DNA of 64,000 bases, from the NCBI GenBank assembly GCA_030616475.1, contig JAUWXF010000003.1, forward strand, positions 1 to 64,000. Direction: 5' to 3'. The DNA comes from Desulfobacterales bacterium (GTDB taxonomy: Bacteria > Desulfobacterota > Desulfobacteria > Desulfobacterales > C00003060). A program made the position numbers and the translations under genes. The notes beneath the pieces are model-generated. The model was given only the letters and a program-made list of their open reading frames with translations, ran no database searches and had not been told where the DNA came from. The number at the start of each line of letters is the position of its first letter. Position 1 is the stretch's first letter. This document shows positions 38,916-49,053 of this stretch, piece by piece.

Positions 38916-40409
38916 TTATATTTTGTTGATAGCTTCGTTCCTAATCCGCTGAGTTTCTGCTAAAGCGAACATAGAACCTTTTTTTTCATCAGTAAGAAAA
39001 TCCGGTTGCTTCAATCTCCATACAAAATATAACAGTAGCCCATAGAATAGCGAAAACTTAGAAAAAAAGAATGCATTAGTAAAAAGCAAACCGACTATAT
39101 TGAAAACCAAAAAAAACATAATCCCCGTCGCGATGATTCTAACCTCCTCTTGTCCCCGCAACCTAAGTTCAGAAAGATCACGGAACAATCTACGAAACAT
39201 CACAAAAAGGAAAATTATGACAGGCACTCCGAATTTGTATATCATCCCCATGATTCCTATATCATTCATGTTTAATCCATAGTACAGCAAGCCTATCGAA
39301 ATAGGGTTATCCGTATCCATGGTGGTGGAAGTTAAGCCAACACCCACAAAATAAGTTCTTTTAAATTCCGTAAAATAATATCTAATCCCTTCAATTCTGG
39401 AACCTATAGTCCCGCCATATGTGCTGTATTCTTCAATAGTTAACCTATAGAGGTCTTTTAAAGGATTGATTAGTGGAAATTCTCCCACTAATATTGAAAA
39501 AAGCAAACTACAAATCAGAACAAATCCAACGACAAACAAGACTTTCATCCGATTTCGAAGTTCAAGTTGGAACATCCAAACCACAATGAGAGTTACCATA
39601 ACCGGCAATATGATACTCCGAGTTTTCCACACATAAGAAAACATCCAAAACATGACAAACGCACTAAAAAATGCACAAATACGCACCCACCTCGCAGAAG
39701 CATCAATAAACATAGCTATGCTGACAAAGAACAATATCATTGATAAATTTGGTAATATTCTCCCTCCCCCAACCCTCAACTTGCCGAATCTAACCCAAGT
39801 CATTTCTTTAACAAAAATGTCGTGTAAATCCGGCTCAAGGTATACTATACAGGTAAGTGAAGTAGCAATTAGTGAAAGAATCATCAGTCCCCAAAAAAAC
39901 TTCAAGGTTTCCTTTTTTGACAGTCGCAAAAGTATAAGAATTGGGAAAATTAGATAGCCACCGAAAAAGAACGGGCGCCTCAAAATGGCACTCCACGTTT
40001 GCCCGTACAGTCGTATGCTCGATAAGACAATAGGTACTAAAACGATCAACATAAGCCAAAGTAAAGACTTAGTGTACCAGTTATTTATTATATTTACTGG
40101 TCTAAATATGCAAAGTATGATAAATACAACCAAAATAACAAAAACAACAGATACCCTTGACCAAGCAAACCTATCCGCGCCGTAAAAATTAAACAATTCT
40201 AAACTCATACCGTTGTTCCAGAAAAAAACGCAGGAAAATAAAAAAACTAACACAAAATAACGTAATGAATCTTTAGTCTGTGAAGTCGTAACGATTGACA
40301 TAATATTGCTTCTGTCGTCCATTATAGTATTGCTTTCACTCAGTGCCCGCATTCGCCCCGCATAATAGGGCAGCCGACGCGTGTCGTACAGGCCGACCTT
40401 CCGAAACAC
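38916..40409 (-). CDS. O-antigen polymerase-like (Wzy) membrane protein; first ~18 codons derive from a GT2 gene remnant
   Basis: ~11 hydrophobic segments; N-terminal MFRKVGLYDTRRLPYYAG matches GT2 41877-42821 (VFRKVGLYDARRLPHYAG). Confidence 0.7.
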   Translation of the reverse strand: MFRKVGLYDTRRLPYYAGRMRALSESNTIMDDRSNIMSIVTTSQTKDSLRYFVLVFLFSCVFFWNNGMSLELFNFYGADRFAWSRVSVVFVILVVFIILCIFRPVNIINNWYTKSLLWLMLIVLVPIVLSSIRLYGQTWSAILRRPFFFGGYLIFPILILLRLSKKETLKFFWGLMILSLIATSLTCIVYLEPDLHDIFVKEMTWVRFGKLRVGGGRILPNLSMILFFVSIAMFIDASARWVRICAFFSAFVMFWMFSYVWKTRSIILPVMVTLIVVWMFQLELRNRMKVLFVVGFVLICSLLFSILVGEFPLINPLKDLYRLTIEEYSTYGGTIGSRIEGIRYYFTEFKRTYFVGVGLTSTTMDTDNPISIGLLYYGLNMNDIGIMGMIYKFGVPVIIFLFVMFRRLFRDLSELRLRGQEEVRIIATGIMFFLVFNIVGLLFTNAFFFSKFSLFYGLLLYFVWRLKQPDFLTDEKKGSMFALAETQRIRNEAINKI

Positions 40410-40488
40410 CCGCTCATGTCTGGATCCGCAGTTTCATCACAAAGCTCACTCGGACGTAGTATGCGCCGCTCTTTAATGACGGGAATTG

Positions 40489-41754
40489 CTAGCGGGCGAG
40501 CTTGTAAAGGCTTCGCCCATCGTCGTCTTTTCCCAAAAGCTCGACCCACCGCAGGCGCGCTTTCTCCTGGATGAATTTTACGAATTCCTGCTCGCTGTAG
40601 TTTCGATACGCGCCTTGCATCTGTGGCTCATCTGGCAGATGCGGCTGGAAAAACATCATTCTGCAGTTGAGCCGTTCCAGGAAGTCAGTTAACCGGCGGA
40701 ACAGGGACTTTTCCTTCAGGAAGTGGTGGAATATGTTCAGGCATAACACGACCGTGAAATCAAGCACCCCTTCGTAGCCGAAGATGGAGGCCTCCACGAT
40801 CCGGAACCGCCGGTTTTTGGCCCACCGCAGTTTACGCAGGAAGTAGGCGTCGCGAGGCATATGTTCAATGGCCAGACAGTCAAACCCGATCGACTCGAAA
40901 CAATGGCAGAAGTAGCCCCAGTTCGCGCCGATATCAAGGACACTGCCCGTCATGCCGCTCACATGAGGCCGGATGAAGTCCCAGCGCTTCGAACCGTGCA
41001 CCGAGGGAATGTCGGCAAGGTCCGCATGCGTAATGGGCTGGTACACCCTTCCTCCATTTTCCCGTGCATAAGAAAGAATATCCTCTCGAAGGTCAGCCCA
41101 TTTCCTGTGGCGCCGCGAGACCTTTACCGGCACGGTCTCCAGATTCAGTATCTTCGCGATCGAGAGTCGGTGGCGCCCGTCGGCGAACAGGTATTCGCCG
41201 TGCCGATCGATGTGAACCCGAATCTCGTCCTCGACGCCACACGACTCAAACTCTCCATAGCCCGATGTCGCAATTTCCGCCTGGGAACGGTAGCCGTGTG
41301 CCAAGATGTTTTTATAAAGGTCTTCTATCGCCTTGAGTCGCTCGTGAAACTGCCCCTTGTCGGCGCAGTTCCATCGTAAACGTCCCGCCTCGATGTCGCC
41401 GAGCACTCTGGCATAGTAGTCCGTTTTATCCCACGGCTTTCCGTTTTCAAAGCGATCGCGAAACGCCCTATAAACATCCAAGCTATGAAACTCATTAGTT
41501 CTGAGGTCCCAGTCGCCATCCATGATCGTTCCGCTTTCCTCAAACGGCTTTTCGGAATTCGACGCTTTGATTACCAAGTAGCGCTCAATTCGCGCGGGGT
41601 CGATCCAATAAATGCGGTAAGGGTCGTATACAGTCCCCCGACGCAGGCGGGTGCGCGTCCAGATCCTAGCCTGCCACAGGCGGAATTCCGAACGTCGTTT
41701 GAGCCGCCTGAGCCATGAAATATGTCTGAGCCGTTTCCGGACCAAATGTATCAT
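40489..41754 (-). CDS. Class I SAM-dependent methyltransferase-like protein
   Basis: GSVLDIGANWGYFCHCFESIGFDCLAIEHMPRDAYFLRKL; N-terminal ParB-like DGRHRLSIAKIL. Confidence 0.8.
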   Translation of the reverse strand: MIHLVRKRLRHISWLRRLKRRSEFRLWQARIWTRTRLRRGTVYDPYRIYWIDPARIERYLVIKASNSEKPFEESGTIMDGDWDLRTNEFHSLDVYRAFRDRFENGKPWDKTDYYARVLGDIEAGRLRWNCADKGQFHERLKAIEDLYKNILAHGYRSQAEIATSGYGEFESCGVEDEIRVHIDRHGEYLFADGRHRLSIAKILNLETVPVKVSRRHRKWADLREDILSYARENGGRVYQPITHADLADIPSVHGSKRWDFIRPHVSGMTGSVLDIGANWGYFCHCFESIGFDCLAIEHMPRDAYFLRKLRWAKNRRFRIVEASIFGYEGVLDFTVVLCLNIFHHFLKEKSLFRRLTDFLERLNCRMMFFQPHLPDEPQMQGAYRNYSEQEFVKFIQEKARLRWVELLGKDDDGRSLYKLAR

Positions 41755-41876
41755 GAATTGTTCTCCTGAACTGCGTGTCAGCTTTTCAGTTCTATTCCGA
41801 GAAGACGACCCGCCGTCGGGCCTTCCTGCCTCGGGAAAGGTAGCCTGGGGGGCCGACGAGTTTCATGCGCTCGGGG

Positions 41877-42821
41877 TCAATCAGCATTCCACCTGGTCTC
41901 AATGTATTTTCCAAGGGGCCGGAAGAGTTTCTTTATATGCCACAGCGGCGGCACGCTGGTCAGGATCTGTAAAGTGGCCAGCACATCTGCCGCGAGGTTC
42001 CTGACCAGGTATCTTCGCGGGCAACACAACCATATGAAGTTGAATCGCGTTCTTACCTGCATGATAGATTTTCTGGAAAAGAGCAGGTGCCAGGCCTGAG
42101 CGGGCGTCACTCTTGTGAAGGGTGTGAACTTGAAGCCGCTGACGGAAGTATCGCTATAGAGGACCGCATCACAACAAACGCAAGCGGGGAAGCCGGCGCG
42201 CTTGGCGCGGAAGGTTAACTCGCAGTCGCCCGCGTAGTGGGGCAGTCGGCGCGCGTCATACAGGCCGACTTTCCGGAACACAGTTACGGGGATCAAGGCA
42301 CCCCGCCCGGAAAGCCGGTTGACATGGTCATTAAAGCGACGGCCCGGCCCGTAGTGTTCCTTCACGCGTCTCCTTGTCCGCCAATCGAAGTAAACACCGG
42401 CGTCGATGACACGCCCAGGATCGTCTTTGTCGAGGATGACCGATCCGATCAGGATGCCCGGGCGCAGGCGAGCGGCCTTGAGAAGCTCCTCGATGTAGTT
42501 GCTCTCGAAGGTGACGTCATCGTTCAGCGTCAGGATGAAATCGTCATCCGTGGCCCGCAGCAAGACGTGCTCGAGCCCCATGTTGATCGCGCCAGCCCAC
42601 CAAAGGTTACCGTCGCCCTGGAGGACTGTGACGTCGGGGAAGTGTTTCCGGATGAACTTGGCCGTTCCGTCCATGGAACCATCGTCGATGACGGTCACAT
42701 CGAAGTCCTTAAAGGTCTGGCGCGACAGCAGACGCAGGCACTGCGTTGTGGTATCGACGTTGTTGCGGACTGGTATGAGTACGTGAACCATCATGTTGTT
42801 GGATCTCAGTAGCCGGTCCAA
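41877..42821 (-). CDS. Glycosyltransferase family 2
   Basis: VLIPVRNNVDTTTQCLRLLSRQTFKDFDVTVIDDGSMDGT, ILTLNDDVTFESNYIEELL, GDCELTFRAKRAGF. Confidence 0.93.
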   Translation of the reverse strand: MDRLLRSNNMMVHVLIPVRNNVDTTTQCLRLLSRQTFKDFDVTVIDDGSMDGTAKFIRKHFPDVTVLQGDGNLWWAGAINMGLEHVLLRATDDDFILTLNDDVTFESNYIEELLKAARLRPGILIGSVILDKDDPGRVIDAGVYFDWRTRRRVKEHYGPGRRFNDHVNRLSGRGALIPVTVFRKVGLYDARRLPHYAGDCELTFRAKRAGFPACVCCDAVLYSDTSVSGFKFTPFTRVTPAQAWHLLFSRKSIMQVRTRFNFIWLCCPRRYLVRNLAADVLATLQILTSVPPLWHIKKLFRPLGKYIETRWNAD

Positions 42822-42846
42822 ACGAAGCCTGCCAGGTATTTACTAT

Positions 42847-43554
42847 CTAGGCGTCGAGCCTGATAAACACGGAGTTTTGTTGGAGCACCCGCCGGTCCGT
42901 GGCGCTTCGGACCTGGTGGTCGCTGCCTCGGTAGGTAAAATCAAGTTCCTTGAGCATTTCGAAAATCGTGTCGAACAGCGGTTGCCCCTCGTACAACACT
43001 TCGAAGGAGGTCTCGACGATGAGGATCTTCGTCCGCCGGATGGTTTCGATGCCGCCGGCAATGACCTTGTCTTCGAACCCCTGCACATCTATCTTTATCA
43101 TGACCGGCGCTTCCAGGTCCAGCCCTGCAGCTATGTCGTCGAGACGTTCGATGCGGATGGTTTCGCCTTCGGAGACAACGGCATAGCTGAAGTGCCTGCG
43201 GTGAAGATCGCTCATCTCGAGAAGCGAGGAGGCTGGCGTGTGGACGTTGCGGTTAATCAAAGCCTGGCTTGGTTTGTCGCCAAGCGCACAGCGGAAAGCC
43301 TTGAAGTACAGGTCTCTCTTCATATTCTCATTCAATTCTTTGAAACAGTCCCCCAGTGGCTCGAACGAGTAGATTTGCGCCTTGGGGAGGATCTTTCGCA
43401 TCGCGACTGCGTAGTGGCCCACATTGGCGCCGATGTCAAGCACTGTACGGACACCGAGTTCTCGGAGCCACGTGTAGTGAGATCTGGGCTGCCGAACAAT
43501 ATTGTAGCCCATCGCTCTGAAAGGCAACTTGATAATGTGCTTGATGATTCCCAT
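42847..43554 (-). CDS. FkbM family methyltransferase
   Basis: VLDIGANVGHYAVAMRKILPKAQIYSFEPLGDCFKEL, MIKIDVQGFEDKVIAGG. Confidence 0.93.
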   Translation of the reverse strand: MGIIKHIIKLPFRAMGYNIVRQPRSHYTWLRELGVRTVLDIGANVGHYAVAMRKILPKAQIYSFEPLGDCFKELNENMKRDLYFKAFRCALGDKPSQALINRNVHTPASSLLEMSDLHRRHFSYAVVSEGETIRIERLDDIAAGLDLEAPVMIKIDVQGFEDKVIAGGIETIRRTKILIVETSFEVLYEGQPLFDTIFEMLKELDFTYRGSDHQVRSATDRRVLQQNSVFIRLDA

Positions 43555-43661
43555 GATATGTTCTCCTATACGCAGGTTTCGACCTGTTGTGGCGTGCCTC
43601 GGGAAAGAGAGCCAGAAATCGCCACCCCGCGGTAGCGTTTTGGATTCCGAAGACGTCCCGT

Positions 43662-44534
43662 TCAGGAGACATCCTTGATGGCGACAAGATTCTGCGCCTT
43701 GGCAAAGTCCGCCGGCTTAACAGCCCTCTCCCCGATCTGTCCCTTTCTGCCGACGTTGTATAACCGATAGCTGAGAGATTCAAGGTGGCTCCAGATTTCT
43801 ACGCCCTTGTAGCCGAAGCCCGACGTATTCTCGTCCGCTATCTCGATCACGAGGGCTGGGCTGTCGGGACGGGACAGTAGCTCTCGCCCCCCCCTTAGTG
43901 CGGGGAGTTCTGCTCCCTCAATGTCCATTTTGATCAGATCGACGTGCGATATACCCTTTTCCGCGATGTAGGCGTCGAGCGTGGATACTCGGACCTCATC
44001 GTAACCGATGATCTCACTCGGGTATCGCTTGGGGTCGCCGAGTGAACCGAACACCTCTTTGCCTAGCGTATAGCGAGAAAGCATGGCCACTCCGGGCTTA
44101 TCGCTTAAGGCCAACTGATTCAGAACACAAGTATCCTGGAGACCGTTCAGTTGCACATTAAACTTGAGCTCGCCGAACATCCGAAGATTGGGCTCGAAAC
44201 TGTGAACGGCTCCTCCGAGCCCGACCCTTTGAGCGGCAAGCAACGTATACTGACCCAGGTTCGCGCCCGCGTCGATGAACACCATTCCCGGCTTCAGAAA
44301 ATTTGTGGCAAACCTGCACAAAGCCGGCTCGAAATAGCGGTGGACATAAATGCTGCGGGCAATGATATCATGAGACCAGATACGAACCTTGAGGCTGTCA
44401 CCTAGCAGAGTGATGATCCGCCGAGCGGGAACCCCTCTATATTTCAAATTCCACGCGATTGCCCTAGGATGCAACCTATCAAATTCGCGCACGATCCGTC
44501 CATGCAGTCGTCTAACAAGCTTAGTCATAGGCAA
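43662..44534 (-). CDS. FkbM family methyltransferase
   Basis: FIDAGANLGQYTLLAAQRVGLGGAVHSFEPN, LIKMDIEGAELPALRGG. Confidence 0.93.
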   Translation of the reverse strand: MPMTKLVRRLHGRIVREFDRLHPRAIAWNLKYRGVPARRIITLLGDSLKVRIWSHDIIARSIYVHRYFEPALCRFATNFLKPGMVFIDAGANLGQYTLLAAQRVGLGGAVHSFEPNLRMFGELKFNVQLNGLQDTCVLNQLALSDKPGVAMLSRYTLGKEVFGSLGDPKRYPSEIIGYDEVRVSTLDAYIAEKGISHVDLIKMDIEGAELPALRGGRELLSRPDSPALVIEIADENTSGFGYKGVEIWSHLESLSYRLYNVGRKGQIGERAVKPADFAKAQNLVAIKDVS

Positions 44535-44573
44535 TCGCTCCTATAGGCCCTAAGTTTAGTCGTTCTACAGCAG

Positions 44574-45947
44574 TCATCCCAACGATGCCGTCGCTTCTAA
44601 AACTTCTGGTGTATCTAATTGTTCTTCGAGCACACGAATACTCCTACGGGCCTGAACTATCAGGAACATGCTGGTCATTGCCATTCCCACCAATACGGCA
44701 AAAGCAACAGAATAGACCGAAAAAACCGATCTGGTTAGAATGAAGCCCAGCACAATGGCTACGTTGACACCAGATTGAATGAGACTAGAAAGCAGGCACA
44801 AACTCACACGCCCCAACCCAAGTAGCGTGTAGTAGGAGGGTACGCACAGGAGACTCAAGAACGTTGCGAGGAGAAAAATTCTAAGCACACCGGACATGGG
44901 CTCGACATAGCCCTGACCCAGCCAAACCTGTAGTAATGGCGTGGCGACTATCATTAGAGTGGCATACCCCGGCAGTGCACAGGTTAAGATCAGACGCAGG
45001 GCATGTCGGTTTAGATGCCAGATGCGTTTAAAGGCTTTGGATGTGCGTTTGGCGCTCTCGCGACTAAATTCGGGCAGCAGCGCTCGGAAAAACATCTGAA
45101 ATAGAGCCCTTAACTGCATGGACAGCCGATAACCTATTTCGTAGATGGGAACTACTTCAAGGCCGACGTACCTAGTGAGCATCAGTTTATTGAAAGGGCT
45201 GAGAAACATGTTAACCAAAGACATACCGGTAACTCCTCCCCCGAAGCGAAGGATTCGCGCAGCCCATCGCGCGTCCCAGTTGCGGGCACGGATGAAGTGT
45301 ATTGTCTCGAGTCTCCGCACGCAGACGATGCTTGTGAGATGCACTACACAATATCCAACAGCGTTACCGATTAATAGACTTTTCAGTCCCAATCCCATCG
45401 CCAACAACGCTATGCTCACGGGAGGCATGACAAGACGGCCTGCCGAACGGATGTAATTAGCCTGGTCCATACGACCTAATCCTGATAGTACAGCGTTAAC
45501 CAGTTCCACTACGAAAATGTAAAGTGACAAAAGAGCTATCAAGGGAAGGTACCAGAGAGCTAAGGCAGCAGTGGCCAACCCAACGTTCAAAAGGCCGACA
45601 AGCTGTTGCCGAAACAAGGTCACCCCGAAAACGACGAGCACACCGCTGGCACACACAATAAAAAGAGCGGTTGTGATGCAACGCTCAAGATCTCGAGCGT
45701 TGTCGCGTTTCGACTCTTCAGCAACCAATTTCGTGATTGCCTCAGGGATTCCTAGTATACCGATCCTAGAAAACTGAAGGACAACTGACAACATGAGCCA
45801 TAGGCCGTAAGTCTCCAGGCCGAGATAGTGCAAGTAAACAGGATAACCAACGAAACTGGCTATAATGTTCGCCACCGTAAAAATGACCCCCGATGTCATG
45901 TTACGACGAAGTTGAGAGCCAAATGGAATGAGAATGGGATCAGGCAT
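44574..45947 (-). CDS. Polysaccharide flippase (Wzx-like)
   Basis: 12-TM-like hydrophobic profile; N-terminal SGVIFTVANIIASFVGYPVYLHYLGLETYGLWLMLSVVLQF. Confidence 0.87.
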   Translation of the reverse strand: MPDPILIPFGSQLRRNMTSGVIFTVANIIASFVGYPVYLHYLGLETYGLWLMLSVVLQFSRIGILGIPEAITKLVAEESKRDNARDLERCITTALFIVCASGVLVVFGVTLFRQQLVGLLNVGLATAALALWYLPLIALLSLYIFVVELVNAVLSGLGRMDQANYIRSAGRLVMPPVSIALLAMGLGLKSLLIGNAVGYCVVHLTSIVCVRRLETIHFIRARNWDARWAARILRFGGGVTGMSLVNMFLSPFNKLMLTRYVGLEVVPIYEIGYRLSMQLRALFQMFFRALLPEFSRESAKRTSKAFKRIWHLNRHALRLILTCALPGYATLMIVATPLLQVWLGQGYVEPMSGVLRIFLLATFLSLLCVPSYYTLLGLGRVSLCLLSSLIQSGVNVAIVLGFILTRSVFSVYSVAFAVLVGMAMTSMFLIVQARRSIRVLEEQLDTPEVLEATASLG

Positions 45948-46189
45948 AGGTTTTTAGGGGACGTTGTTTTTAGAGTTTTTAGGGGACGTTGTTGACTAGA
46001 GTTTTTAGGGGACGTTGTTGACTATGTTGACTTCATAGTAGGTTTTTATTGGAACTTTGGGGACGTTGTTGACTATGTTGACTTCCTTGAGTGGAACTTT
46101 GGGGACGTTGTGAAAGCGCCGGGATAAACCGGGGGACGTGGGGGATGTTCTTTACTTTTTAACTTTCGCGGCTCCTCAGCTAGACAATA

Positions 46190-46370
46190 GATAGCTGATA
46201 GCTGATAGCTCAAAGCGAAAGAGCGCATGGCACAGAGCGTAACGCGCAAAGCGCATAGAGCATAGAGCAGAGCGTATAGAGCATAGAGCAGAGGGCAGAG
46301 GGCAGAGGGCAGAGGGCAGAGAGCAGAGGGCTGCGCTGCGTTAGGCGTTAGGATTGAGGTTGGAGGCGAA
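46190..46370. repeat. Heptad array AGNGCAN/AGGGCAG
   Basis: agagcat agagcag agcgtat agagcat agagcag agggcag x4 agagcag agggctg. Confidence 0.92.
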
Positions 46371-46398
46371 AAAAGAGGCAAAATACAGGTTACTGTTG

Positions 46399-46722
46399 TC
46401 AGGCAGCCTTGATTTCAATACCTTTTTCTCTTATTTCATGTATCAACGGTAGCCACGTATCTTTTTCAAATGCCTCGGATGAAATCGGTACCGGCTGAAG
46501 TCTTGGGTCCACCCTCCATGCCGTCTGCAATAACAACTTTCCTTCTTCAAATCTGTCTTTGCCAAAATCAGGTGATACTATTGCAAGGTCTAAATCACTA
46601 CCAGAGTGAAGATTACCTGAGGCATATGACCCGTAGAGAATGACCTGCTCTATGCGGATACCTTTCTTAGCCAGAGTATCCACGAAACGCCTAATTATTT
46701 GCCTAGTTTCCGTGTCAACCAT
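46399..46722 (-). CDS. MNT-type nucleotidyltransferase without recognisable HEPN partner
   Basis: VILYGSYASGNLHSGSDLDLAIVS. Confidence 0.85.
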   Translation of the reverse strand: MVDTETRQIIRRFVDTLAKKGIRIEQVILYGSYASGNLHSGSDLDLAIVSPDFGKDRFEEGKLLLQTAWRVDPRLQPVPISSEAFEKDTWLPLIHEIREKGIEIKAA

Positions 46723-47012
46723 TTATATACCTTCTCCATTTCTGTATGATTTGGGGTCAAATCTTTGTATGATTTGGGGTCAATGATTTGGGGTCAAATC
46801 TTTCCTCTTGACAATTCTTGTTAGACAGGATCTACAAGATTTCATGGATCTTTTTGTTTCTGCCTTTCCTGCCTCCGGCCCGTGGGGCCTACGCCCCGGA
46901 GGGATGAAAGCCAGAAAACTCAATCCACCTCCGGCGGAAGGGAACTAAACGAAGGGGGGGGCTTGACAAGATATCAAGCTATGAAGCAATCAACCTAGCA
47001 AGTAGTAAGCAA

Positions 47013-47279
47013 TTATGTTTTATAAATATTGTCATGGTGGTCAAAATCGAGCAATGTCACTATTTTTTCTTCCTTGTTGATTTCATATATCAACACAAAA
47101 GATCCACCCACATGCACTCTTCGCTTGTTTTGTAAGGGCTTCCTTAGACGCTTGAAACGGTAAGGATCATTAAGTATATCTTGCACTTTTCTATCTATCA
47201 ATACCAGCATTTCCCTGTCTTTTTTGTCAAGCTTCTTAAACTTCTTGTCAAGACTTTCTTTAACCGCAAGTTTATACAT
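47013..47279 (-). CDS. RelE/YafQ-like toxin
   Basis: RKVQDILNDPYRFKRLRKPLQNKRRVHVGGSFVLIYEINKEEKIVTLLDFDHHDNIY. Confidence 0.85.
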   Translation of the reverse strand: MYKLAVKESLDKKFKKLDKKDREMLVLIDRKVQDILNDPYRFKRLRKPLQNKRRVHVGGSFVLIYEINKEEKIVTLLDFDHHDNIYKT

Positions 47280-47476
47280 TATCTCAATCCGTATGTTTTA
47301 CCGAAGTCTTCGACCATGATTGCTTTTTCGAGGTCAATGTCTCTCATCCGTAAAATAAAATCATCACGCAACTCAGGTTCTTCGATAAGACTTTTCTTAA
47401 TTAGAGCCACATCACGCTGTAAATCAACTACCATTTCATAAATGCTCTCCAGGGTAATGTTTTGTCGAGTAGACAT
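47279..47476 (-). CDS. Probable cognate antitoxin, 65 aa
   Basis: Upstream of and overlapping the RelE-like gene; coiled-coil-like MSTRQNITLESIYEMVVDLQRDVALIKKSL. Confidence 0.65.
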   Translation of the reverse strand: MSTRQNITLESIYEMVVDLQRDVALIKKSLIEEPELRDDFILRMRDIDLEKAIMVEDFGKTYGLR

Positions 47477-47564
47477 CTTCTTTAACCTCCTTTTCTCTTT
47501 TGGACCAGTCTTTGCGAACTTTGGGGACGTTGTTGACTAAGTTGACTTCCTTCAGTGCATAGAG

Positions 47565-47600
47565 CCCCGGTTAAATAGTTTCAAATTTAACGGGGTAAAC
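47565..47600. repeat. CCCCGGTTAAATA hairpin repeat (related copies 49391-49460, 53585-53603, 57643-57674)
   Basis: ccccggttaaatagtttcaaatttaacggggtaaac. Confidence 0.8.
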
Positions 47601-47667
47601 ATGGCGCGTAGCGCAGAGCTGAAAGCTCAAAACTGAAAGCGCATGGCGTGGAGCGCCCCGGTCGGCT

Positions 47668-48060
47668 TTACAACACGATAGAGTCTATGTTATCAACAAC
47701 TCTGAAATGCTTGTCCCTTGTCAAGAGCGTTCCTCCCACTTCCATGCAACACGCTGCGATCCACACATCGTTAATCGGTATCTTTTTTCCTTTTTTCTTC
47801 AAGGCAAGGTATATTATGGCATATTTTCTGGCGACATCAGCAGTTACATCAATGATCTCAATTTTCAATCGATTTACGATCTGTCGCAGCTTTCTCTCGT
47901 TAATTTGCTGCCTCTTTCCATGCATAAACCCAAAAGTCAGTTCACCAACAACAATGGACGGGATATAGATATACTCCCCATGAGTCGCTATCACATCCAC
48001 AGTCTCGTCAAGACCCTCCGCATAGTCACAATAAATGTTTGTATCCAGAACCAGTTTCAA
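47668..48060 (-). CDS. PIN-domain toxin (VapC-like)
   Basis: MKLVLDTNIYCDYAEG, VVGELTFGF, NDVWIAACCMEVGGTLLTRDKHF. Confidence 0.93.
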   Translation of the reverse strand: MKLVLDTNIYCDYAEGLDETVDVIATHGEYIYIPSIVVGELTFGFMHGKRQQINERKLRQIVNRLKIEIIDVTADVARKYAIIYLALKKKGKKIPINDVWIAACCMEVGGTLLTRDKHFRVVDNIDSIVL

Positions 48061-48296
48061 CGCCAGTCCTCCTCATCCACTCTTTCGAAAATTTCCATTG
48101 ACTTCCTCAACTCTGCGGCTTCTTTATGAGAAAGCCAGCCGGCCATTTCTCTAATAGATTGTTCCCGGGGCTTGGTTAACCCCAATTTTTCATACACGGC
48201 TTCAAGGATAAACGCAGACTTTGTCTTTCCCAATTTCGACGCAGCTCTTTTTATTAACCTCTCTTTATCTGAAGGTATCCTCAAACTTAACGGCAT
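48057..48296 (-). CDS. VapB-like antitoxin
   Basis: MPLSLRIPSDKERLIKRAASKLGKTKSAFILEAVYEKLGL; overlaps vapC-like gene. Confidence 0.8.
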   Translation of the reverse strand: MPLSLRIPSDKERLIKRAASKLGKTKSAFILEAVYEKLGLTKPREQSIREMAGWLSHKEAAELRKSMEIFERVDEEDWR

Positions 48297-48679
48297 AAGC
48301 GCCCACCTCCTTGTATCTCATTACAAACTTATTGTATTGCACACAGGCCTTCGTGTCAAGTTATAAAATCGCTGTGCGATTTACGTTTTGGGGGACGTTC
48401 TTCTTTTGCTTTTGGGGGACGTTCTTTGCTTTTGGGGGACGTTCTTTACTTTTTAACTTTCGCGGCTCCTCTGTTTTGGACGGGGCAGTTATTGGTTATT
48501 TGTTATCGGTTACTAGGGTCAAACTTGGGGACATCCATGAAATTTCAACATTCTTTCCTTTTTGAGGACTGACCTTAGGCACAAACTTGTAGTGACCTTA
48601 GGGACTTCCATTTGTAAATCAGTAACTCATTTGGAAAGGAGAAAAGCGGGCGCTCGAAGCTGAATGCTCAAAGTAAGGC

Positions 48680-48796
48680 TCAGAAGTAATTGTGGATTGC
48701 AATATGACTTCCTTTTCCCCTTTTTGGAGCATCCTCAAAACCTGCTGCCCGCAATGCTCCAATCACTTCTTTGGCTGAAACTATGGCAAGTTTCAT
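48680..48796 (-). pseudogene. Truncated HicA-like toxin (38 aa)
   Basis: MKLAIVSAKEVIGALRAAGFEDAPKRGKGSHIAIHNYF* directly after hicB-like gene; C-terminal half missing. Confidence 0.75.
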
Positions 48797-48798
48797 AA

Positions 48799-49053
48799 TT
48801 AGAGGATCGCTTCCAAATGCGCCGTAAACTTCTCCTTAGTGGTCAAGCTTTCCTCCACCTCATCAATTATATCCAACTCTTTCGCATTTTCCAGATACAA
48901 TTGCACAGCTTCCCGCAAATTACGGACAGCTTCATCAAAGCTATCCCCACAACTAGCCACTCCGAGTTCCGGGCATTTGGACACATAATCCTCGGCTTCT
49001 TTCCACACCACTGCCGTATAGCCGAAAATCTTCATGATTTCTCCTTTCATCAT
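48799..49053 (-). CDS. HicB-like antitoxin
   Basis: FGYTAVVWKEAEDYVSKCPELGVASCGDSFDEAVRNLREAVQLYLENAKE. Confidence 0.9.
   Translation of the reverse strand: MMKGEIMKIFGYTAVVWKEAEDYVSKCPELGVASCGDSFDEAVRNLREAVQLYLENAKELDIIDEVEESLTTKEKFTAHLEAIL

Noticed and set aside
46073-46381. 102-aa ORF with SALCPLPSALCPLLYALYALLYAL repeats
   Set aside because: Translation of a heptad array, not a protein gene; similarly ORFs at 50738..50929, 50814..51002, 56279..56761 (in part), 24012..24323 and 24051..24434.
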